Of a stretch of DNA of 43,691 bases, positions 37,758 to 43,691 are shown piece after piece. Made by a program: the position numbers and the translations under genes. Below the pieces are notes generated by a model. The model ran no database searches. It was not told where the DNA came from and saw nothing but the letters and a program-made list of their open reading frames with translations. How positions within the stretch are numbered: the first letter of the stretch is position 1; each line of letters starts with the position of its first letter. This DNA comes from Hondaea fermentalgiana (taxonomy: Eukaryota > Sar > Bigyra > Thraustochytrida > Thraustochytriidae): NCBI GenBank assembly GCA_014084085.1, contig NPFB01000169.1, positions 2,099 to 45,789 of the forward strand. The letters are read 5' to 3'.

Positions 37758-38322
37758 GATGCTCACTTGCCCACTTACCCACGCACTCACTCACGCACTC
37801 ACCTCACTGGGCTAGCTGGCCGCCAGCCGCCATGATTTCTTCCATCGAATCGAGATGTGACTATGTTGATGTTTCTTTTTTTCCCCTTTTCCCTCCCCGA
37901 GTTTGTTTTGTCCTGTTGTTGATCTCATCCCGTAAGAAATTCCATTCTCTCTGTGTAGATCATCTACATGAGGTCCAAGCGTTGTATCGCAACGATGAGG
38001 TCCAAGCGTTGTATCGCAACGATGAGATCGACACGAGCACAAGTAAAGGAAAACAACGCCGCAGCCGCGCAAAGAAGAAAAGAACCATGTGCTCTTTTTA
38101 CAATAATTTTACACTCCCAGGATACCGTTTCAAGCAAAGGTCACGGTCATGTCCTTTTGAAAAGTGATTGGGGTCCTCAATGGGCGCATCTCAAAGAACA
38201 GGGAAAAGCATTTGTACAAAATCAAGCCTACAGTGCAGAACGTCGGAACTGGATGGAAGCAATCTGTTTTATGTTTTGTTTTCTTCAATTCTAAAATCTA
38301 AGTTGACGTTTGTTCTCCAATT
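37758..38322. other. Convergent 3' spacer, PH-SAM gene / UAP1
   Basis: This 565-bp, AT-richer spacer lies between two stop codons facing each other. It has CACTCAC-type repeats at 37768-37808 and the 27-bp tandem duplication listed separately. No gene is visible. Confidence 0.5.
37968..38021. repeat. Exact tandem duplication of 27 bp
   Basis: The 27-bp unit beginning ATGAGGTCCAAGCG and ending ATCGCAACG occupies 37968-37994 and is repeated without change at 37995-38021. A third copy begins (ATGAG) and stops. The unit contains the short inverted arms GTTG/CAAC. Being a multiple of three and identical, it appears recent. Confidence 0.9.
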
Positions 38323-39903
38323 CTACTTGAGCTCGTAGATGTTGACGCCATCCGGATCAACGTAGTGATCAACCGAGATTTCGGCATCTTGTGCAGAAAT
38401 GCGCTCGCGCTTTGTGGCCGTGTCCGCGGCGGGAGACTCCGCGGCGCGACGTACATGCAACGGCAAGGTGAGCGATTGAGCACTCTTGACAAAGGTCTCG
38501 AGGCCCTCGCCACGAAGAGACACGAGAGGGCTCAGCTCACAGGCCAGGTCCGCATCCCCCGAAAGCTTGGCGCCTGCAGACTCGAGCCAACCGCGGTGAA
38601 GCGCATACGTCATGGCGCGAGCCGAGTCCGGAGAGTCTGTGGCGGTCCCTGGGGCGTTCTTCACAGGGGCAAACTCCTGCTTGCGGTCGCACTCGAAGAC
38701 GGCGAATCGCTCGGCGTGGGGAAAGACATCAAAGATGAACATTTCCAGCTTGATGCCGTTAGGCGAGTCAGGGGCGGTCTTCTCGCCGTCTTCGTTGGCG
38801 TACGGAATCTTCTTGTGCGCGACATGATATGTGTTAGCAAGCGCAGGCAATGCCACGTTGCGGAGAAAGTCGATGGAAAAGACGTGGTTGCAAATGTTGC
38901 CCGAGCGAAAGAGCAGCTGGCCGCTCTCATCCGTCTGCTTGGCCAGAGTCTCGTCGAGCTCGGAGTACTCGACGACGCTCGGCTTGCCTCCCTTGAGGGC
39001 CATAACGCCAACCTTTTCGTCCCAAGAGACCTTGGGACAGCCCTTGTTTCCAACTTGGGCGTCTTTGGCGAGACAAAACCCGACAAAGAGCGGGTCAGCC
39101 GGCTGCACGAGCGAGTTGTCGACGGAGGTTACGTGCATGAGCTTGACGCCGCGCTTATCCATGTCTGCGAAAACGCCGTTTGCGTCCATGGCGCGGTAAA
39201 TGCCGCCGTTTCCGTCGGGCGCGACGGCCAACTTGTCCTTGGATTCGAGAATGAACTTGCCCTCGTCAGTCGTCATGCAAGGAAGGGTGCCCTGGGGAAA
39301 GAAGCGAACCTCCTTTTCGCCAAGGCCAAAGTACTTGTTCTCCTTGAAGAAGGAGCGCGTGTCGGCATCATTGAGAGGGCTCGTCATGATGTACCATGGG
39401 ATGCTGACCTTGCTTTCTTTGGTGGAGGTCTGCTCGGCCACGAGCCGACGAAGCGAGCGAATGCGCTCGCCCATGAGCTGGAAGAGGGACTTGTGGCTAG
39501 GGAGACCAATGTCGTACATGCCCTTGGCGCGACTAAAGCCAAGACGGGTGCCTTGGCCTCCAGACAGGACAACAAAGGCGACTTCGCCGCGAGCCATGCT
39601 CTCGTAGGCCTTTTGAGACCACTGCTCTCCATTCTCTTGAATGGCGGTCTCCGAAGCGACCTCCTTGGGGTCCACGGGGCTGATTTTGTCATCGTTTCCA
39701 TCCTTGTCATCGCCCGCCGGATGTACGGACGCTTCAAAGAGGGTCTTGCATCGTTCCACGTCGACCTCTTCGAGCTGCTTGACAAGGTTGCTCTGCTCCT
39801 CCGCCGAGAGCTTTTCCACAAACTTGAACACGTGTTCCTGGCCGAACTTGGCGTACCGCTCGCGCAGCTCCGGCGTGGCCTTCTTGAGCCCGTTGTTGCC
39901 CAT
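38323..39903 (-). CDS. UAP1: UDP-N-acetylglucosamine pyrophosphorylase
   Basis: This is an intronless gene of 526 residues (human UAP1 is about 520), with ATG at 39903 and TAG at 38323-38325. The enzyme joins UTP and N-acetylglucosamine-1-phosphate to make UDP-GlcNAc in the cytosol, the donor for N-glycans, GPI anchors and amino-sugar polymers. The nucleotide-binding signature LSGGQGTRLG is at 113-122, followed by KGMYDIGLPSHKSLFQL, WYIMTSPLNDADTRSFF, the uridine-binding FFPQGTLPCM, and NGGIYRAM, DNSLVQPADPLFVGF, GNICNHVFSIDFL and KLEMFIFDVFPHAERF, all in the eukaryotic UAP order. The N-terminal helical region is also normal. The C-terminal VDPDGVNIYELK is a plain ending without a peroxisomal or ER signal. 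Confidence 0.95.
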   Translation of the reverse strand: MGNNGLKKATPELRERYAKFGQEHVFKFVEKLSAEEQSNLVKQLEEVDVERCKTLFEASVHPAGDDKDGNDDKISPVDPKEVASETAIQENGEQWSQKAYESMARGEVAFVVLSGGQGTRLGFSRAKGMYDIGLPSHKSLFQLMGERIRSLRRLVAEQTSTKESKVSIPWYIMTSPLNDADTRSFFKENKYFGLGEKEVRFFPQGTLPCMTTDEGKFILESKDKLAVAPDGNGGIYRAMDANGVFADMDKRGVKLMHVTSVDNSLVQPADPLFVGFCLAKDAQVGNKGCPKVSWDEKVGVMALKGGKPSVVEYSELDETLAKQTDESGQLLFRSGNICNHVFSIDFLRNVALPALANTYHVAHKKIPYANEDGEKTAPDSPNGIKLEMFIFDVFPHAERFAVFECDRKQEFAPVKNAPGTATDSPDSARAMTYALHRGWLESAGAKLSGDADLACELSPLVSLRGEGLETFVKSAQSLTLPLHVRRAAESPAADTATKRERISAQDAEISVDHYVDPDGVNIYELK

Positions 39904-40539
39904 GGTGTCGCTGGATTTGGCGGTCGCCGACTCTTTCTTCTCGTTCTTCTTCTCCTTCTCCCCGTCCGCGGGTCTCGCGTGCCTTTCTGCGTATCGCCTC
40001 GACGGGCTCGATGGACCTCGACGCGGCCGGACTCGCGCCGCTCTCCCTCACCTCTTCCCTCTGCGGCAGCGTGTGCGAGTCTTCGGAGCACGACGCGACG
40101 CGCGGCGATCACGGTCTGCCTTGCCTCCGCGGGTCGCTCCTCGAGCCGGCGGCCATCACAGCGCAACAATCATCACGGTCAGCCATGCAGGAAGCACTGC
40201 ACCTCGTCTCGCGCGTGTGTGTGTCCAGGTTACTGATACATATCTAAGATTCTGCGGAATCCAGTCTCGGCGCGAGCGGCCTCGTGCGGCCGCGCGAGAT
40301 CGAATGAAGCCTGGCGCGAGTGGATCTCCCCGCGTGCTCTCGCCACGGAGCGCGGGGTTCTCGACGCCTCCGCGCTCGCAGCGCTCGAGGAGGCCGCGCG
40401 CGACGCGCCGTGCGGGTTTCCTGCGTGTTTTTTACCACTTGGAATGACTGACTGACTCTGAAGAAAGGGGTTGCTATAGCGCGCCATCATCGACGCACGC
40501 GGCAGAACGGCAAGCGGGAAAACGACGCGCGGCGGCAGG
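39904..40539. other. Divergent spacer, UAP1 / small unknown gene
   Basis: This 636-bp spacer lies between two outward-facing start codons and probably holds both promoters. It is CTTCTTCTCC- and CGCG-rich. No coding sequence, RNA gene or clear core-promoter element was recognised. Confidence 0.45.
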
Positions 40540-40770
40540 ATGAGCGCGGCGCAGGCGCAGCGGGACGCGGACGCGCTGGCGGGGGAGACCGAGGCGGTGG
40601 TGACCTCGGTGTCGACGCTGTTCGAGAAGGTGCTGGTCCAGGCGAAGGACGTCAACGACCTCTGCGAGAGCATGCGGGAGCAGGCGAGCTTCTTCGCGCG
40701 CTGGAACCGACTGTTGGCCGACGGCGCCAGGAAGAGCGCTTTAAGGGCGCAGACGGCCGAGCAGGCGTAG
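40540..40770 (+). CDS. Small helical protein, unrecognised
   Basis: This encodes 76 residues from ATG at 40540 to TAG at 40768-40770. Codon use is strongly G/C at third positions, as in the neighbouring genes, and the residues are not repetitive: EAVVTSVSTLFEKVLVQAKD, VNDLCESMREQASFFARWNR. It reads as one or two amphipathic helices with no Cys pair, signal peptide or membrane segment. The size and helical character recall small subunits of multi-protein complexes such as kinetochore or tethering complexes, but I cannot assign one. It is convergent with the MATE gene (194 bp between stops). Confidence 0.55.
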   Translation: MSAAQAQRDADALAGETEAVVTSVSTLFEKVLVQAKDVNDLCESMREQASFFARWNRLLADGARKSALRAQTAEQA

Positions 40771-40964
40771 GATAGTAGGCCTAGAAGCCAATCCAGTCCG
40801 CGTGAATCGTTCTTCTCGTAATGGAAATGCGCTTGCGAGGTCGCCTCGTGCGCAAAAGACAAGATCTAACGCGAGGTGGTGGCGGTTATGATTTATTTGC
40901 TTGTGCAAGTCGTGCAAGTCAGAATATTTTTACCCAATGTATGAAGTGACGCTGCTGCGCGAGA

Positions 40965-42668
40965 TCAAGTCGCATTGCGACGCTGCGCGTCCCGAACGAC
41001 GGCATCCCAGTCGGTGCGGAAGATAATGACGCCCAAAATTACGCACAACAAAAAGTATCCCGTTGCTACGCCCGTGTAAAGTCCGGTCAGATCATGGCGC
41101 CAAAACGTGATAAAGAGGTATGAGCACGGGACCTGGCCAGCCCATGATCCAACGACCCCTGCAAAAAACGTAGTGCGCGTCTGACCCATGGCCACTGGAA
41201 TCTGCTCCAAAAACACGGAAAGGTTCATCATCAAAAGCGTCAGCGCAATGGGCACAGAGGATTTCTCGAAAAGATCAATGACCTCCGGGTCGTTGGAGAA
41301 AACGAGAGCAATGTACTGCACCGCAAAGCACACTACCAGAACAATGCTCATCAAAATGGTGATTGTAACGGCAATACCTGTATGCACAGACAATTTTGCA
41401 CTGGCAATGTCTGCAGCACCGAGAAAGGTGCTCAGGCGGACGCGCACAGCAAACCCAAGTGCTACGCACGTGAATATGATACCATAAGAAGAAACGAAGG
41501 TTCCTCGGTTAAAAGAAACATGTATTGTTAGTGAGCAAGTCCCATGCTGTACATTTGTCGGTCTTTCCCAATTATCCGTAAACTTACATCCAACGATAGT
41601 GAGCGACATCCAGAGAATGCGATACGAGGCATTGAAAACGGCAAGGTCCGTGTTGCCAAGGGTTGCGGCAAAGATGCCAATGACGCTCATCCGCCAATAA
41701 TCGGAGCATGAGCTGAGCACGGCCGGGATATAGAGCCGGAAGAACTCGCGAAGTCGCGCCCAGGTCACCTCCTCGAAATGCCAGCCCTCCCATCCGAGCT
41801 GAGAAGGGAGGCTTTGGAGATAGCCATAAATGAACCAAAACACAACGAGCTGCATCGTCTCTGTGCCCGCAGTGACCCAGGGGCAGGCAGCAAAGCCAAA
41901 GCCCAGCCAGCCTTTGAAAGGAATGCCAAGAACAAGCGTCAGCCCAAGCGTAAGATTGAGGATCGCCGCAAACACAGAGACATTGGCTTCTGGCTTGACG
42001 CGGCCGTGCGCCGAAAGAAACTGAGAAAACTGCCCCATCAGGGTTCGCCCGGGAATGGCGAGCGCTAGGACGGCACCGTAGTAGCTTGCTTGCGGGATGA
42101 GTGCGGCATCAACGCCCATGCTTTGCAAAATTGGTCCCGTAAGGAACCAAAGCAGCATGACGAAGATCACAATGGGCACGAGAGAGACCAGACTGACTTG
42201 GAGCCAAATGGATGCAAGGCGAAAGTTGCCTGCGCCCACGGCCTGACCCACAAAGACGCCCAGCACACCGCCCATGGTCAGCACGCCGGTTGACGACATC
42301 CAAAGGTCTGCCACGGCGCTCGCCTCGAGGGCCTCGGTCGACACATGCCCGATGATCGAAGTATCCGTGGTCTTGATGACCACCCAGCTTGCCCGCGCCA
42401 AGAAGAGCCCCACTCCAAGGTACAGGATCTCGCCTAGCTCGTGTGTCCACGTCGTGGACTTGGTCTCGGCACGAGAGCTCGTGGCCCCGGGAGCCTCATC
42501 TTCGCTGCCGTTGCGGGGCGGGGTCTCGCCCGCGACGCTTTCGATGCGCTCGTTGTCACTAGCACCATCAGCGCCGGCACCGCCCCCGCGCCTGTTGGCC
42601 GCAGTCTCGCCAGCGTTCACCTCGCCCTCCTCGAGCAGCGCAGTGCGCAGCTCATCGTCTCGCGCCAT
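40965..42668 (-). CDS. MATE-family multidrug/toxin antiporter
   Basis: Exons on the minus strand are 42668-41588 and 41461-40965 (1,578 nt, 525 residues). The intron starts GTAAGTT, is 126 nt and of phase 1. The nearer AG at 41504 would create a TGA at the junction, so the AG at 41462 is used, giving LTIVGSLGFAVRVRLSTFLG, which fits the MATE pattern GxxxAxxVRVGxxLGA. The cytosolic N-terminus (about 80 residues, acidic) precedes about twelve membrane segments. Recognisable parts are ARASWVVIKTTDTSIIGHVS, GGVLGVFVGQAVGAGN and ILNLTLGLTLVLGIP. MATE proteins export organic cations or secondary metabolites in exchange for H+ or Na+. The ATG at 42668 is chosen because the upstream in-frame residues overlap another small gene. 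The substrate is unknown. Confidence 0.88.
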   Translation of the reverse strand: MARDDELRTALLEEGEVNAGETAANRRGGGAGADGASDNERIESVAGETPPRNGSEDEAPGATSSRAETKSTTWTHELGEILYLGVGLFLARASWVVIKTTDTSIIGHVSTEALEASAVADLWMSSTGVLTMGGVLGVFVGQAVGAGNFRLASIWLQVSLVSLVPIVIFVMLLWFLTGPILQSMGVDAALIPQASYYGAVLALAIPGRTLMGQFSQFLSAHGRVKPEANVSVFAAILNLTLGLTLVLGIPFKGWLGFGFAACPWVTAGTETMQLVVFWFIYGYLQSLPSQLGWEGWHFEEVTWARLREFFRLYIPAVLSSCSDYWRMSVIGIFAATLGNTDLAVFNASYRILWMSLTIVGCKFTDNWERPTNVQHGTCSLTIHVSFNRGTFVSSYGIIFTCVALGFAVRVRLSTFLGAADIASAKLSVHTGIAVTITILMSIVLVVCFAVQYIALVFSNDPEVIDLFEKSSVPIALTLLMMNLSVFLEQIPVAMGQTRTTFFAGVVGSWAGQVPCSYLFITFWRHDLTGLYTGVATGYFLLCVILGVIIFRTDWDAVVRDAQRRNAT

Positions 42669-42720
42669 GCCGTTGATGTGTATGCGAGCAGGTCCATTCA
42701 AGTTGCCAAGAGCATCGCGG

Positions 42721-42996
42721 TCACCCACCGTAGAAGAACATGCCGTGCTCAGCTTGATGTATAGGCTCAGACTGAACGTCCCGGTCACAAAGCAAGTGCC
42801 GCCGCAGCCGGGATGGCGCGTAGCGCATGCGCGGCGTGTCCAGCAAGGAAAACGGGGGGTCGCCGACGACACGCCATGCTGACTCCAGGACAAGAAACTC
42901 GATTTTGAGTTGAGGGGGAGGCCGGCTCGACCGACCCCCCTCAACTAGAAACGTACTTGACAGTGAGTTGCCTTGGTGTCCCACTCGGCAAGTCAT
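42721..42996 (-). CDS. Small spliced gene, 65 residues, unrecognised
   Basis: Exons on the minus strand are 42996-42957 and 42878-42721 (198 nt). The intron is 78 nt, begins GTACGTT, ends GTCAG, and has phase 1. Only this acceptor keeps the frame. The product starts MTCRVGHQGNSLST, continues WRVVGDPPFSLLDTPRMRYA and PSRLRRHLLCDRDVQSEPIH, and ends QAEHGMFFYGG. It is unbiased, rich in Arg, Pro and aromatic residues, and has no signal peptide or membrane segment. The stop lies 52 nt upstream of the MATE start on the same strand, leaving no ordinary promoter space, so both may share a transcript or the MATE promoter may lie inside this gene. It might be an upstream coding frame regulating MATE or a small conserved protein. 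I do not recognise it. Confidence 0.55.
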   Translation of the reverse strand: MTCRVGHQGNSLSSTFLVEGGRSSRPPPQLKIEFLVLESAWRVVGDPPFSLLDTPRMRYAPSRLRRHLLCDRDVQSEPIHQAEHGMFFYGG

Positions 42997-43691
42997 ACAG
43001 CCTCAATTTATGAGAGGGCCCGGAGATTGAGATGAGCTCTGGTCAGACAAACAGACGAGACGAAATAGAGGTTTTCGGGTGAAGATGAACAAACGTATCT
43101 CCTCCAAAAGGCTAATTACCGATCATGACTCCCTCTCCCCCTCCCCTTCCTACACATCACCTTCTTCTTCCACAACAATCTCCTGGACAATCGTGCCATT
43201 GCACTAGACCTCACAGTCAGTCAAGGCCTGGTGCCTTGACATTGCAGCGGCCAGGGCCGGAGGGCCGCCCATGGCCAGCAGGAAGAACAAGGTGTCCTGT
43301 CCTGCTAGCAGCTGCAGCCTTGCTCGGTTGGTTTCTGCCCATGTTGTCGACGAGGGCTTTGAGGTCTTCCGCTCGCTGCCATCGCAGACCAGTCCTCGGT
43401 TTCTGCCCTGTCACGCTCAGTTTCCCCTCTTCTTCGCGCCCGCGTTGCACGAAGTCTTCGTTTCGTTCTTGCGCCGCGCCTGTATAATAGATAAAAGAGG
43501 GGGCGCTTCACAGTCATTTCCCCCCTCTCTCATCGAGACGCGGCCTCGACGGCGGCGAGGCCGTGACGCTCTCCACCGCGGCGCTGGAGCACGCGCGGCG
43601 GCCGGACGAGCGTCCGCGGCAGCGGCCGGCTGCAGCGCGCGAACGAACGAACGAACGAACGAACGAACGAACGAACGAACGAACGAACGAA
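42997..43691. other. Right-hand flank, no firm gene
   Basis: This stretch of 695 bp is upstream of the small spliced gene. A TATA-like TATAATAGATAAAAG is at 43481-43495 and could serve a plus-strand gene beginning further right. From about 43540 one plus-strand frame reads DGGEAVTLSTAALEHARRPD before entering the terminal repeat, which may be the start of a coding region cut by the window. Open frames at 43125-43487 on both strands are proline- or arginine-rich and unconvincing. Confidence 0.35.
43641..43691. repeat. (GAAC)n microsatellite at window end
   Basis: At least twelve uninterrupted GAAC units, running off the right edge. Confidence 0.95.

Noticed and set aside
38365..40236. A 623-codon open frame on the plus strand
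   Set aside because: It is antisense to UAP1, whose own frame has all family motifs. The antisense residues (valine/leucine/arginine-rich) are the usual shadow of GC-rich coding DNA.
42669..42944. N-terminal extension of the MATE protein
   Set aside because: In-frame residues exist, but this DNA is better explained by exon 2 of the small spliced gene in another frame, and the MATE N-terminus at 42668 is already a normal cytosolic tail.
43125..43487. A proline-rich 120-codon plus-strand frame
   Set aside because: Composition is biased, no splice or start context supports it, and an equally open frame lies on the other strand.
1..43691. tRNA, rRNA, CRISPR, insertion sequences and bacterial-type operons
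   Set aside because: I looked for cloverleaf B-box-like sequence, regularly spaced repeats with unique spacers, transposase motifs and clustered same-strand genes with ribosome-binding sites, and found none that held up.

Overview
The window is nuclear DNA of a protist. Coding exons are GC-rich and dense, spliceosomal introns are few and short (61-166 nt), there are no operons or ribosome-binding sites, and genes lie on both strands, often as divergent pairs. A HYDIN-type central-pair protein of 4,871 residues implies a motile 9+2 cilium. Gene content, intron style and the many tetranucleotide microsatellites would suit a stramenopile such as a thraustochytrid/labyrinthulomycete. That placement is inference. 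One run of exactly 100 N (25659-25758) marks an assembly gap.

Layout. 1-2,860: a truncated kinase-like gene, a possible terminal exon on the minus strand, and an unrecognised gene whose reading frame shifts. 2,865-4,682: an SPX domain fused to an AstE/AspA-type zinc deacylase. 5,478-7,370: a three-exon ATP-grasp-like protein (minus). 7,371-8,703: low-complexity DNA holding a broken copy of about 120-140 bp of the HYDIN gene. 8,704-9,594: a secreted ankyrin-repeat protein (minus). 10,203-24,818: the intronless HYDIN gene. 25,761-26,804: a protein kinase whose 5' end is lost in the gap. 27,007-27,826: a four-exon TRAP-beta (SSR2) gene assembled here from short exons (minus). 28,559-29,473: an EI24/Lds-like membrane protein (minus). 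30,720-31,706: Trm7/FTSJ1 (minus), divergent from a DENR with extra N-terminal repeats (32,110-33,539). 33,801-35,879: a seven-IQ-motif protein (minus), divergent from a PH-SAM protein (36,684-37,757), with an array of nine CACTTGC motifs between them. 38,323-39,903: UDP-GlcNAc pyrophosphorylase (minus). 40,540-40,770: a small unknown gene. 40,965-42,668: a MATE transporter (minus), preceded only 52 nt upstream by a spliced 65-residue gene (42,721-42,996). The window ends in a (GAAC)n microsatellite.

Most genes are unrelated housekeeping or ciliary genes, as expected in a eukaryote. Two loci concern translation (Trm7 and DENR share a 403-bp divergent spacer). Two concern the secretory pathway or membranes (TRAP-beta, EI24-like). 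UAP1 supplies UDP-GlcNAc for glycosylation. The most unusual items are the SPX-deacylase fusion, the DENR with three added repeats and a reduced cysteine set, the pseudogenic HYDIN fragment 1.6 kb upstream of the intact gene, the CACTTGC array, and the tiny spliced gene abutting the MATE gene. All seven introns of the recognised genes, and the one in the tiny gene, share the donor GTA(C/A)GTT.
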